DNA of 64,000 bases from Epiperipatus broadwayi (Eukaryota > Onychophora > Udeonychophora > Euonychophora > Peripatidae), in contig JAQFVV010000017.1 of NCBI GenBank assembly GCA_028023455.1, positions 7,488,485 to 7,552,484 on the forward strand. The letters are read 5' to 3'. Shown here in pieces: positions 23,350 through 34,347 of this stretch (positions are counted from its first letter, which is position 1; each line of letters starts with the position of its first letter). A program made the position numbers and the translations under genes. The notes under the pieces are model-generated. The model saw nothing but the letters and a program-made list of their open reading frames with translations. It did not search any database and had not been told where the DNA came from.

Positions 23350-23560
23350 ATAATACAATCAGTGTGGCTCTTGACTTCACTGTTGCTATCTTCAGGTTCT
23401 GGATTGTGCAGCAGTGAATGTGGGCTCATTGTCTGGCCTGGATCAAATGTTCGGAACTTGCTCCCTTCTCCTGAGTTACTCCAGCTATGTAAGATTGACC
23501 TTCGGCACAAATGTGGATTGCTTTATCCGAGTCAGTTCTTTGAAGTTAATATACTCCAGT
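23350..23560. other. GC-richer island without recognised product
   Basis: The stretch is visibly richer in G+C than its neighbours and is open on both strands: + strand inside an open frame spanning 23233-23712, minus strand with a frame containing SWSNSGEGSKFRTFDPG. No domain is recognised. Possibilities are an exon of an unknown gene, a fragment of an unrecognised transposon, or a captured sequence. Codon content does not decide the strand. Confidence 0.25.
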
Positions 23561-24809
23561 ACTCCTTTAATTATGTAATACTGTCATCTACTCTGATTAT
23601 CACCATTGATGTTTCAGCTATTATGGCTAAAATTGATTACTACATGAAATTAAACACTATATGCACATTAAATATTATGATGATGTATGTGCATTATTTT
23701 ACCCTTCTATGAAGCTTGTATACCTGTATATCTGCTTCCAGTGTATTGGCTGACATTATTCATGATGGTCTTGTGGAAGTGTGTCATCATTTCTATGCTG
23801 ACCCTTCTGATATCCACTCATATTGTGGTTAGCACTTATACTTTGTACTGAACATTGCATATGACCTCATTATGCTTTCTTACCAATGCATATTTTCTCT
23901 TACTAACCATTTTAACATGTAACTACAGAGTAGTTATATCTTTCCTCTGGATCCAGGAGACAAGCAAACCTCTATGAAAGCAGTTACTTAATTTGACTAT
24001 TTTCTTTATATTACGGATTACATTCCACTTGCCATTAATACCTTTGCCCAATATCTTTTACCCTTTTATTGATATTACACACACTTCCTTATATTTAACA
24101 AAATCTTTTCCATATACAACATAAGATTTATTGCATCAAGAGTATCAAAAGATTACCAACAAAATTAAGTTTTATAAATGAAATTAATGTGAAATCCAAG
24201 TCCTATAGAAAACAGATATGTCTTGATTGACACAGACAAAAATGAGTACGTGATACAATAATATGCTTAGAATGTTAATATTCAATTTTTTTATTAGAAT
24301 TACCCATAAAGCTGAATGATAATTTGTCAATGAGTTGGGTTCAAGATTATAAGGACAATATAATCGATAATATGAATGGTATTTGTCCTATGGTACTGGG
24401 CTTATGGACATTATAAGAGAAGATATTGCTTCTCTAATTTAATAAATTTACTATGACTTAACTTAAAAAAAAATTTTAATCGAGAATTTGAAATATATAT
24501 GTAAAATGTATTAACAATTGATCTAGACAAGGTTAAGGTTGAGAAATTTTCAAATGAAAACAGGAGCTAAGAAAAAAAAGAGAGAAAAAAAACAGTATTA
24601 AGACAATAAAAATCAATCCTTTTATCTACCAGTGCATAAAACATTTCTTTATGGCATATATAAATGTTCTACGTTTGCAAAACTCTAATTATGTTATTAA
24701 GCGTTACTTTTTGATTCTAAAGAGAAAAATAATTTTATTTTTTTAATTAATTAATTTTGTTCAGTGTTTTATAAGTTATTTTTAAATTACTAAAGTTTAT
24801 TACAACAAT

Positions 24810-24897
24810 ATGCATCTTTGGATGTGTGTTTTTGTGCTTCTTTCTGAAGTAATTTTAACTAAAGCTCAAGTAAGACCAACAGACGGTGTACCTACAT
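24810..24897 (+). CDS. clip-type serine protease precursor, exon 1 (signal peptide)
   Basis: The ATG at 24810 opens a 29-codon frame starting MHLWMCVFVLLSEV, a hydrophobic signal peptide probably cut near TKAQ, then VRPTDGVPT. A strong donor GTAAGT follows at 24898, leaving one base (phase 1). That base joins exon 2 at 51836 (two bases) to make TCA (Ser), so the frame continues exactly. An in-frame fit over such a distance supports the pairing, although no transcript is available. TCAGT at 24761-24765 resembles an arthropod initiator and lies 45-50 bp upstream of the ATG; there is no convincing TATA box. The product should be secreted. Confidence 0.6.
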
Positions 24898-25059
24898 GTA
24901 AGTACAATATTTTATATTTTAAATGGTTTACTAATTTTAGATAAATATTGTAAATGCAAATATTTAAAGCACATTATGCGAGTTGGTTTTTCCCAAAGGT
25001 AGTTTAAGATACGGTCCATTCAATAAACTCATTCAGATAGATTTATTCTCATTGCCTAC

Positions 25060-25153
25060 AATGTTTTTTTTTTTTCATATGTCATAGCATCGGTCGGGAC
25101 GCGAACTCACAACCGTCTGCAACTAACTACTTGCTTGTAAGGCGGCTGCGTTT
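25060..25153 (-). mobile_element. tRNA-derived SINE1, truncated
   Basis: A T-run at about 25062-25075 (the A-tail on the minus strand) is followed by CATATGTCATAGCATCGG, then CGAACTCACAACCGTCTGC, the B-box half of SINE1. The A-box half is missing after AAGGCGGCTGCG. Confidence 0.7.
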
Positions 25154-25171
25154 TTTGCGAAACTTTGATGA

Positions 25172-25325
25172 TAGTATTGTATATATGCAGTTTGTGCACG
25201 TATAATGCATGACATACATTTTACAATCTTTTTTAATTATTAATTATCATTGTATATAAGCAGTTTGTGCACATATAATACATAAGACACACATTTTACA
25301 ATCTTTATTAATTATTAATAATCAA
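25172..25325 (+). repeat. tandem duplication, unit about 74 bp
   Basis: GTATATATGCAGTTTGTGCA and CATTTTACAATCTTTTTTAA recur as GTATATAAGCAGTTTGTGCA and CATTTTACAATCTTTATTAA one unit later. Confidence 0.8.
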
Positions 25326-25712
25326 ATAATAATAATAATTAAAACCAAATTTAAAACACATATCCACACTTTAAATCTATTTAAGGTTTACTTTTATGTA
25401 AATCATGTTATCATCCCTCATACGATTTGCAATATCCAAATATTTCTTATTAACAATGTCTTAACATTATCAAAGGTAAAGATTATGAAATATTAAAAAA
25501 AATATTTTTAACGCCAGTATCTTTTGAATTTCCAAATTAGATTTCCCGAATCCTCTCCCTCCTTTCCCCCCTGAAAAAAAAAAGCTAGGATATATCAATA
25601 TTATATTAACTAGTGTGCATTCACGTAAATTTTAGCATTGTAATGAATTAAACGACTTTTCTCCAGTATAGTTCTGTTTCTATTTAAATGAATGTTAAAA
25701 ATCTATGGAAAG

Positions 25713-25828
25713 GTCAAGCGTTGGTGGCCGAGTGGTCAGCATGGCTGCCTTACAAGCAGTTGTCCCGGGTTTGTGGGTTCGCTTCCCAGCCGATGCTTTG
25801 ACACATGAGAATAAAAACCCCATGGAAA
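25713..25828 (+). mobile_element. tRNA-derived SINE1
   Basis: GTTGGTGGCCGAGTGGTCAG matches a class II (Leu/Ser-like) tRNA A-box region. TGTGGGTTCGCTTCCCAGCC holds the B box, followed by GATGCTTTGACACATGAGAA and a short A-rich tail. An open frame of 64 codons across it is fortuitous. It lies within the protease intron. Confidence 0.8.
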
Positions 25829-25987
25829 ACACCTTCAACTTTCCCAGCAACACTCTGGTCAAGATTCGCACAACTATATCAACACATAAAAGATTATAAA
25901 GATAGAATAACGGTAATCCAACATTCTAGTATTCAAAAACTTCTTTTATTCAAATAAATTTTCAAAGCTAATTTTTACTTTTTTTAT

Positions 25988-26275
25988 AGTAAATCTATTA
26001 TTATAAAGCGCTGAAAATTTTGAAATTATTACATCACCAGTACGAGCTTGAAAAACTAACTCTTACTGGCGGGTGAGTGCGCGGATATTTATATTATTTA
26101 AAGTAATAGTGCATTATTGGAGTTTTTTTTTTTTTTTTTAGGTGTCATAGCATCGGCCGGGCGCGAACCCGCAACCCGGGCAACTGCCTGCAAGTGCAAG
26201 GCAGTCGCGCTGACCTCTCGACCACCAATGCAAGACTGCATTATTGGCGTTTGACTTCCGATTTAATAATTTTTT
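25988..26275 (+). repeat. dispersed repeat split by a SINE
   Basis: TATTATAAAGCGCTGAAAAT and TTATTTAAAGTAATAGTGCA recur at 28150-28290 in the same orientation. At 26126 the copy is interrupted by a SINE1; the 28150-28290 copy shows the empty site. Confidence 0.65.
26110..26252 (-). mobile_element. tRNA-derived SINE1 with target-site duplication
   Basis: The SINE body is 26126-26236, with its A-tail as a T-run at 26122-26139 and the B-box complement CGCGAACCCGCAAC. The flanks TGCATTATTGGAGTTT (26110-26125) and TGCATTATTGGCGTTT (26237-26252) are 16-bp duplicates with one mismatch. The uninterrupted relative at 28260-28292 confirms that the SINE is the insertion. Confidence 0.85.
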
Positions 26276-27460
26276 TTATAGTAAGTTTAGGCATAAATAA
26301 AAAAATTTAAAAAATTCAATAAATATATATAAATTAATGTCTAATCACCACACATTTTCTGTTGTTTTTTTACTTTAACAGATGAATGAGTAAAAGATCT
26401 GTTCTTCAAACCTCCAAAACAAAAAAGTTATGGAAACAGAAATTTTGGATTAATAGTTCATGACTTGATTCTAAATTCTCCTAAATAAGTTTGATATGGA
26501 TCTGGAGAAATTACAAATGGATTTATATTTCTGATGTCACTTGACAAAATATTTATCATGCCATCTAGACAACAAAGAGAAGTCATTGCAAAGCATTTTG
26601 TCCATTATCAATTATAATCATCTAATACTACAAACTATGAAGGGCTTCACAACACAACTGTTTCTGTGTTGGTTTGTCATTCCAAAATAGTCATGATTTA
26701 AGATCTAACAGAGATGGATTTATAACTGGAAAGTTTCCAAATAAATATATTGTTTTCAGTTATCTCATAAGCATCCATTACTGTATGTATTTTGCATTAT
26801 TTGTCCAATGGAAAATGTGATAAAACTGGCGATCGTTTAATATTTTAGCACTCTCACAAAAAAATTATTCAAATATTTCAATACATAGAGTTACATTATA
26901 AGCTTCAAAAGTAATCCAAACACCTAATATTCAAAAATTTCTGTTATCCATACAAATTTTCAAATGTGATTTTTTAAGCTTTTACTATAAATAAATTAGA
27001 TTGTAAACATTTTACAAATAGAATTAAAGAAAATAAAATCCAATGAATATCAATAAATCAATAAGCTTAATGCAAGAGCTAATTAGTTTTTTGTTTTTAT
27101 CTTAATGTTATCTCATTTGGGTTATAATGAGAAGGTAAACAATATATTCTTGAAATTTGAAAAATTCATGTATCCAAAAACAATCTAAAATGAGAAACTT
27201 TTTATCAAAAGCTAAAATGTTATTTCTGTTTACATGGATATAATCTCATTTCCATTCTTTATTATAATAATAATCCATAGAAATAATTAATTCAATATAT
27301 ATACAATGACTTAAAATATTTATTATACTAAAGAATTATAAGACATTGATTTCTGATCCAAAAGAAATACTATTTATAAAACAAAGAACTGTGCATTGTT
27401 ATATATTAATGCACACTATTATTAAAGAATATTAATTAAAAGAGAATAGAGAAGTTGATA

Positions 27461-28407
27461 TACACCGGGGTCTCATTTTAAGCGATAGATAGGTTCCTCA
27501 GAAAACACATGCAAATGAAATCGCGCAAAAATAGACGTAACTTACATTGAAAAAGGGGGGATGCGGTCTGTGATTTTTCAAAATTCGCGCAAAAAAATAT
27601 AAGGAAATAAAATATGACTAATAAAAAATTTCAAATTTGAAAAAAATTGATACAAGACAAACTTTTTTTAACTATAATATTTAATTTTATTCAAAATAAT
27701 ATATTTTTATGCATAATTTGCAGTACAGTAATTTACATTTTTTATACACGTTTTAATTATTATAGCTATTTGCCAAAAAGCATGTTCGTTTGCAAACAAT
27801 TAGTGCCAACTTCACACTCGTGTTGTAACAGTGGTTTTCTGGTGACAACGTAATTAGTAATTAATCTTTGAGACGATGATTTTATTAATTGTTTATGAAA
27901 CAACTAAAAATTAAATTCTTATTTTTGTCTTTAATTTTCAATTTTAATTGTGCTCACTTTTTAAAAATAAACTTGCGGACACTAAATGATTAATAATCGA
28001 TTACGTTCTTTTTTAAAAAGCAAAAACAGAATGTGATTTAAAATGCAAAATTAACACACACAATGTTTGAACAAATTTACATTATAATCTTGTAAAATTT
28101 AATGTGTGTATACATAAAATGTGGAAATTATGATTTTAATTTCATTATTGCATAAAATCTTACTATTATAAAGCACTGAAACTATTGAAATTACTAAGAT
28201 GAAAGTCGAATTCCAATAATGTGCTATTACTTTCAATATAACGTAAGTGCGCGAAATTTATTATTTAAAGTAATAGCGCATTATCAGAGTTCATACACGC
28301 GGGTCTCTTTTTACGCGGACTTATTTAACACACTTCCGGTGAAACACGAATCGCGTAACTTCAAAATCGTGTTAAATAAGTCCGCGTAAAAAGAGACCCA
28401 GGTATAA
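27461..28407. mobile_element. possible DNA transposon remnant with similar ends
   Basis: The left end TACACCGGGGTCTCATTTTA and the reverse complement of the right end (TATACCTGGGTCTCTTTTTA) are alike and each is preceded by TA, as in Tc1/mariner/pogo elements. No transposase frame is seen inside (27647-27853 is AT-rich noise). The right end belongs to the tight palindrome at 28294-28405, so the pairing of outer ends may be coincidental. Confidence 0.35.
28294..28405. mobile_element. small MITE with perfect 31-bp inverted repeats
   Basis: 28301-28331 and 28369-28399 are exact reverse complements beginning GGGTCTCTTTTTACGCGG. The 37-bp spacer contains CGGTGAAACACGAATCGCG. It is flanked by TA on both sides. 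The arms are much richer in CpG than the surroundings. It is probably a Tc1/mariner/pogo-type MITE. Confidence 0.75.
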
Positions 28408-28702
28408 TATATTCAAAAAATACTATATCTTTATATATGATATTTAGAGTAGTCATATATATTACTATAGTAAGAAATATTTACAAGCATATAAGTTAGG
28501 TTAATGTCAATTTATTAGTAAATATATTTTTTCTAAAAAAGATATTTAATATGTTTAGGCAGTAATTTTATTTATATACTGTAAATCATTAACATGTTAA
28601 TTAAAATTTGGAAAGAAATAGTTTTTTAAAAACATATTTTTATGAAATGTAGAAATATTAGTAAAGAAATAACTTTTATAATTTTTTTGTATTCCGTTAA
28701 AA

Positions 28703-28826
28703 TTTAAACCACTAAACATCACATGATCACCATTCTTTATGCTACACAAGCTGTTTACATAGAGGCAAAACTCTCCATACAGTAGCACCATTTAGTTCAA
28801 GCCAGAGTAATCAATGGATGTTATAA
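28703..28826 (-). mobile_element. family A terminal fragment
   Basis: AAACCACTAAACATCACATG, CTACACAAGCTGTTTACATA and GAGGCAAAACTCTCCATACA form the 3' terminal part of family A, ending at AGAGTAATCAATGGATG, where a family G copy begins. Confidence 0.7.
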
Positions 28827-28827
28827 T

Positions 28828-28917
28828 TGACTATTTATTAGTCTGCCTTCAGAATAGGTTACATTTACATGTTTAAAGAGGTTTATTTAAACTTATTTGT
28901 ATCAGTAAGTATATTAG
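28828..28917 (+). repeat. family G, left part split off by the LINE insertion
   Basis: TTGACTATTTATTAGTCTGC to ATCAGTAAGTATATTAG matches 32829-32965. It continues directly at 32641 if the LINE (28918-32623) and one target-site duplication are removed. Confidence 0.75.
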
Positions 28918-29112
28918 TTTCAATAATAATTTATTATTTCTAATGTATACAGTGATGTGTAATCATACAATTGGGGTTTACATTGTTGTTCTAACTATCT
29001 TGTTATTTCCGTTTGGGTTCTGAATGAGTCTATGTTGCCCAATATGGTGTGAACATTAGATCTTTCACATATTTGTTATCTGATTGTTAGCCCCCCCCCT
29101 TTTGCCTTGTTG

Positions 29113-31501
29113 TTAGTTTGGCATAGTGTATAATGTCCAAGTGTCTTCAAATGTTTTCGACGATGCCAGGAGTTGGTCTCTCTTCTGGATTTTAATCATT
29201 GTTTTGGAAAAAACCTGTTTTATATTAGGTTGTGGGTGTTCCATGATTAGTTTACAACGTGTAACCCATATGGCATAGTTCAAAAACACCGAGAGACGTA
29301 TTATTGGATAGGTTTTAGTATTGATACTATCTTTCAGAGATGAAATCAGTTGGAAATCTATCTTGGTGTTGGAGAGTATGATTTCTCGGATCACTCTGAA
29401 TCCCATACATTGTGAGAAAAGGTGTTCCAATGTCTCATCGCCGTTCATGCAAATGCTGCAAGTAGGGTCTATGTTGTGACCACGTTTGTAAAAGAGGAAG
29501 TGATTAGTAGGTAGTCCATTAATGTTGTATTTAATGAGGAAGTCTAAGTATTTGGCCTCTAGACTCCATCTTTTAAAGTTGGATACCAGTTTCTGATTAT
29601 TGTAATAAAATGTGTTGATTATAGGATGTAAGATTGGATGGAGGATTGTGTATGCTTGCCATAATGATATTTTAGAATTGAATGTGGAGTCATTTATTGG
29701 GCAGTGCTGTTTGATAAAGCTTGTGTTTCTGGTGATCCATGTTTGTCTGTCTGGTGGGGGTCGGTCAGTGGGTGTTACCTTTTGAAGGAAAGTTTTTTGG
29801 AGAATTGTGTTAAAACCATATGATGCTACCAAGTTGTGTATGACATTGTGGGTTTTTGGTAAATCAATGCCTGAATGGAGTGGAGAGCAAGACCATTTAG
29901 CTTCCTTGGTCGCTGAGTGCCTTTGAGGCTGATCGCAACTGTTTTACCTTTCCAGAAAAGCCTTGAGCACAAGCCATTTATTTTATTTATGAAGCTTTTG
30001 TTGCATTTGATAAATGGAAGAAAGTATGCTATTTTTGGCATCACATTCATGTTAATTAGTGCTACCTTGCCAGGGAGGGAAAGGTAGACTTGTGACAAGG
30101 AAGTGATGAATTTGTTTGTTGTTTCTAGGATGTTATCCTGAATCTCTTTGGTCATTGCTGTGGTAGATTTGAATATGGGAAACCCAAGATATCTCTGTGG
30201 CTTGGCAGAGAAGAGGGTGTTAATTTTCTTTCCTGAAACAATTTGCCAGGAGGCAGACTTGCTGGGGTTGAATTGCAGCCTGTATTTCTCAGAATAGCGG
30301 CTTAATATTGTTTGTAGCAAAGGAATATGTTTTCTTGATGGTAGGATGATCATTACATCATCCATGTAGGCAAACGTGTTGAATTCTCTGCTTAAATTGG
30401 GTATAAAAAGACCTGGTAGATTTTTTTCCAAATCCATCAGGAGAGGATTTATATATGCGATGAAGCATAGGGCACTGAGAGGGGAACCCTGAGGGAGAGC
30501 TTGTGTCGGTTTAAATCCGGAGGTGATATTACCATCCATAGTGATAAAAATTTCCCTGTTGTATAGTAAGTTGCTTATGATCTGGACAGCAGCTGCAGGA
30601 ACATCATACTCGGCCAAAATATTTAAGAGTATGTCTATATGTACCGAGTCAAAGGCTGTAGCAATGTCCAGTTGAATAGCTATCGGTCCTGACTTCCGGT
30701 GGATTCTGACATAGTCAATGATGGAGATTATGTTGCCCATTGCATGTGCAGTAGAGGATCCCTTTTTGGCATATTGGTTTTTAGATATGTGCTTTAAGAC
30801 ATTTGGTTGGATGAGGTCTTTGATCACAGACTCTACAATTTTAATTAACAGGGGTGTCATGGAAATAGGTCTGATGTTTGAGAGATCCATAACCTGATTT
30901 TTTTTTTAATAAATGGAACTAGCGCCACTGGGTAAAGGTTAGGTATCACTCTATTACCAGTTGCTAGGTAATCCACCATCTTCTTCATTATGGGAATTGC
31001 AAATTGATTGAGGTGTAGGATTAGGAATCTGGGAATCCCATGTAATCCAGGATGTACACCATCTGGAAGGGAAGATATTTTCTGTTGGAGTAGGTTTTCT
31101 GTGATCCCATGTGGTGCCTGTGGATCAACTTCAGACCAGGGTTGTGTGCCATTGAAGGTTGCGGTTTGCATTCTTTGCCGGAAGTGTTCTTTTATTGTGT
31201 TCATCATAGGTGTTCCCAGTAAGGTTTTCCCATCTGCAATGATGGAGGTGGGAGTGGTTTTGTTATTTTTCCCTCCAAGTGCCCATCTCAAGTAGCCTTT
31301 TGTCCAGTGATGTTGTTGTGATAAATAACATTTGGCTCTCCTAATGGATAGGTATTCCGCCAGGGATTTTTGTCTTGATCGGTATAGGTTTTTAAGACTA
31401 TATATATCTTGTGTTTTGATAGGTTGACTTTGGAGCATCTGAAGCTGATTCTCTATTTGTAGAAGATCTCTGAAGAGGCCATTAGGGCCTTTGACTTTCA
31501 T
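29113..31501 (-). pseudogene. LINE reverse transcriptase and C-terminal zinc-knuckle region
   Basis: Three overlapping frames (31501-30857, 30890-29826, 29832-29113) form one broken polyprotein. The first frameshift is at the A-run complementary to 30900-30909 and the second near 29830. RT landmarks are IRPISMTPLLIKIVE, QLDIATAFDSV (first catalytic Asp), ALPQGSPLSALCF, and FAYMDDVMII with both active-site Asp residues. The last frame has CSICMNGDETLEHLFSQC, a CCHC knuckle found at the C-terminus of many non-LTR elements. The copy has few lesions and may be relatively young. The clade is not certain; an L1/Tx1-type APE LINE fits. Confidence 0.85.
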
Positions 31502-31698
31502 GGTGTGGTGTTTTAATATAGTCTGTAGGATGCCTATAAATGAAAACCAGGCTTCTTCAGCTGGTCTTGAAAGGATGTTGATTTTGTGAAAATATATATA
31601 TAAGATTCGGACACTATGGCCTCTGTCATGTTTGATGGTTTATAACACAACTAACTACATTAAAACCAGATTCACAAGAATCACAAAGTAAACACAAA

Positions 31699-32623
31699 GT
31701 GTCATGGGAAAAAAAGAAAAGAAAAACCTCAGAGCACTCTGATACAGATTCAGCACCAATGGAAGATGATCCCTATTTGGAATTACCAGATTCTATGGAA
31801 AATGAGGACCTTCCAGTACTCATGGAATCAAATCTACATCAACTCTCATTGGAAGAAGCATCAGATCAAGAAACCAATTATAGTCATTTACTTCCAAATT
31901 CTCCCCGAGACCAGGGGCCGGCTGGAGGGGCGGGGACACTATATTATGAACTATAAAATTGCAGGGATTAATGTCCGTGGCCTCAACTCATTGGCCCGTG
32001 CTCACGCAATTAGAAATTGGATAAGCATTAACTCTCCCCATATCCTTCTAATGGGGGAAACCAAATTCCATAACAACACTGACACTAAAATAGAAACATT
32101 AATTGCCACTATGGGCTTCACTAAATTTTCAGTTGGACACTCAGCAGCTGGAGGGGTTGGAGTATTAATTAACAAAAAATTTCCTCCAAACAAATTCTGT
32201 ATTCTCTATTTGGATAACAACTTAATCTTATTAGAAATAGACTATTGGGGCTACAGCATAAATCTAGCTTATATATACACTTCAAACAATCCTACTATCG
32301 AATTTTCCTTAGCAACAAATCAGGCTCTTTACTTATATTGGGAGATTTTAACACCACATATGGTCGCTTTAACCTAAAATTTCTTCCACTGATAAATAGA
32401 AACTTGATGTGTGGGGAAGGATTCCTTCCTCCCGGATCCTACTCCTTTTACACCAAACCCTAATAGACCTATTATATTATTCACCAGATTTACATTTTCA
32501 TCTAAATGCAAAACTTTTACCGGTGTCGTTTTCGGACCATATGGCCCTTGTAGTTACTCTTGAAACCATGGCTGGCCTCCCAACCCCAGAGGCTCTTCAC
32601 AAAACTATGCGGATGGTAACAAA
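31699..32623 (+). pseudogene. LINE ORF1 end and apurinic endonuclease domain (inverted 5' part)
   Basis: 31699-31956 encodes an 85-residue acidic fragment that may be the end of ORF1. The next frame starts at ATG 31946, overlapping it by 11 nt, and reads KIAGINVRGLNS, the N-terminal APE endonuclease motif, then LLMGETKFH (catalytic Glu). GDFN follows in another frame near 32347, and SFSDHMALV (catalytic Asp-His pair) near 32540, after further frameshifts. It belongs to the minus-strand reverse transcriptase next to it and was inverted during insertion. Confidence 0.8.
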
Positions 32624-32640
32624 ATCAGTAAGTATATTAG

Positions 32641-33092
32641 ACCATTAATAAAGGTGGAATTCCACTTTTATTGTTAAAAGGAGGTTGCCACGACAACAGT
32701 TTGACATTGTTGATTGTTATTGATATTGTGATTGATTGTCTAAGTGTTGACTGGTTTTTAATGATTACTTACAAACCCATTTAGCCTTGAGTATTATTAC
32801 ACTTATTATTTTAAGTAATACTTTGGGTTGACTATTTATTAGTCTGCATTCAGAATAGGTTATATTTACATATTTAAAGAAGTTTATTTAAACTTCTTTG
32901 TATGAATAATTTCAATCTCTGTGATAAAGTTGCAATCTTTTGTGTCCATATAAGTATATTAGACCACTAATAAAGGTGGGATTCCACCTTTATTATTAAA
33001 AGGAGGTTGCCTTGACAACAGTTTGAAATTGTTGTTTGTTATTGATATTGTCTAAGTGTTGACTGGTTTTTAAAAATAAATTTTATATATAT
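32641..33092 (+). repeat. family G, tandem units of about 323 bp with palindromic core
   Basis: AATAAAGGTGGAATTCCAC (about 32648) and AATAAAGGTGGGATTCCACC (about 32970) start equivalent units. Each has GGAGGTTGCC, GACAACAGTTTGA, ATTGTTATTGATATTG and the terminus CTAAGTGTTGACTGGTTTTT. The core can fold on itself. I find no CUGAUGA or GAAA core, so unlike A, B, D, E and F this family shows no hammerhead. Confidence 0.75.
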
Positions 33093-33955
33093 ATTGTAAA
33101 CATAAGATGCAGATATTCATGGAAACGTTTTATTGAACTGAAAATATATATATATATTAAATTTTGACTAAATAGCTGAATAAAATAAATTAGTATAGAC
33201 AACGCAGGACAATTTTATATTCACACAGTATTCAAAAATCTAAAAAATTATTTTTAAAATCAAGTTTCACTAGTAATAACAAAAGGCTTTTAAGATGTTG
33301 TTACTATGACGATAATAAACAGATCTTGCAACATAAGATGCAAGCCAAAATGTAGGGATGAATGATCATTAGAGGCTTTTTATCACAGGTACATTTTCTG
33401 GAAACAATTTATTTTATTTATAGAATTACTTAAATACTTTGAATGATCCAATACTATTAATTTTTATTAGATACTAATTTCTGGTTGTTTTGCATATGCA
33501 AGTAAGATAAATAAATTCACGTCAAACTCTTTAAAAAATGGACTTTTATATAGAAGAATCCTGCTTTTTACATGGGCAGCTTTATAGATATTCCAGAGTT
33601 ATTTGTTCACTTTTCTTAAAAATTGAATTAAAAAATATTATCACACAGAACAAACTTTATAATGATAAAACTGTTACAGACAATGGTAAATTTATATAAT
33701 TTTAAATTAAATTTAAAAACATTTTATAATTGTTTTAAAGCTGAGTAAACAAACATAGCTATTTTAAACCTATAAATAACTATATAAAATATTGCTCAGG
33801 GATTTCTAATATTATCTAATTCTTTAGAAGTACAAACTATAACATAATTTAGTAGTAAATAGGGTATATGAGCATAGACTTTCACATGACCCATCATTCT
33901 CCACTCTATCTAATAACACTGATACACTCAAGCACATATATGCTGAAAAGATAAA

Positions 33956-34012
33956 TAATCACCAATACACGTATTTCATGCTAAACCAGCAATCATCAGT
34001 TGGTCCAGATTA
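33956..34012 (-). ncRNA. hammerhead ribozyme, family E, core intact
   Basis: CUGAUGA is the complement of 33993-33999 and GAAA the complement of 33974-33977. Stem I is ten pairs: UAAUC/GAUUA and ACCAA/UUGGU. Stem II is UGCU/AGCA closing GGUUU with a U-U at its base. Stem III pairs AUAC with GUGU (one G-U). The cleavage triplet ends in UA. Confidence 0.7.
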
Positions 34013-34295
34013 CCATCTCTACACATATATGCTATAAGTGCTCAGATATATATTAAGATAGCTAATTCTCATACTTTAATGGATAGGCTTCAATCTACTC
34101 CACACTCTAACTCTACAACCGTTCATCCAATCTCAGCCTCAGGGTGGCCTTTGAGCATTCCATCATCAGATTTTCAATTGGATGGACGGTTGTAGAGTTG
34201 GAGTATGGAGTAGATTGAAGCCTGCCCATTAAAGTATGAGGTTTGGATATCTTCAGATATATCTGAGCACGTATAGAATATATGTGTAGACATGG

Positions 34296-34347
34296 TAATC
34301 TGGACCAACTGATGATTGCTGGTTTAGCAAGAAATACTTATATTGGT
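34296..34347 (+). ncRNA. hammerhead ribozyme, family E, core intact
   Basis: CUGAUGA is at 34309-34315 and GAAA at 34331-34334. Stem II is a perfect UUGCU/AGCAA. Its base pair is U-A, where the 2670, 7603 and consensus family E/F copies have G-C, so the pair is kept by a double change. Stem III is AUA/UAU closing CU, with the cut expected after 34342. Stem I keeps ACCAA/UUGGU, but the outer UAAUC partner is lost by a short deletion. Confidence 0.7.

Larger units (their letters stand above)
28918..32623 (-). mobile_element. APE-type LINE insertion with 5' inversion (twin priming), 17-bp target-site duplication
   Basis: ATCAGTAAGTATATTAG is found at 28901-28917 and 32624-32640, so everything between is one insertion. 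The 3' portion (reverse transcriptase to the C-terminal zinc knuckle) is on the minus strand and the 5' portion (end of ORF1 plus endonuclease) is on the + strand, meeting near 31590. The outer end of the inverted 5' segment (about residue SDHMALVV plus a linker) and the start of the 3' segment are close to consecutive in the protein. This is exactly the geometry twin priming produces. The 3' end, at 28918, is AT-rich without a clear poly(A). Confidence 0.8.

Noticed and set aside
23233-23712. 159-codon open frame on +
   Set aside because: Hydrophobic, AT-biased at both ends; only the middle is compositionally unusual and is reported as an island instead.
31008-31295. 95-codon + strand frame
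   Set aside because: Antisense shadow of the minus-strand LINE polyprotein.
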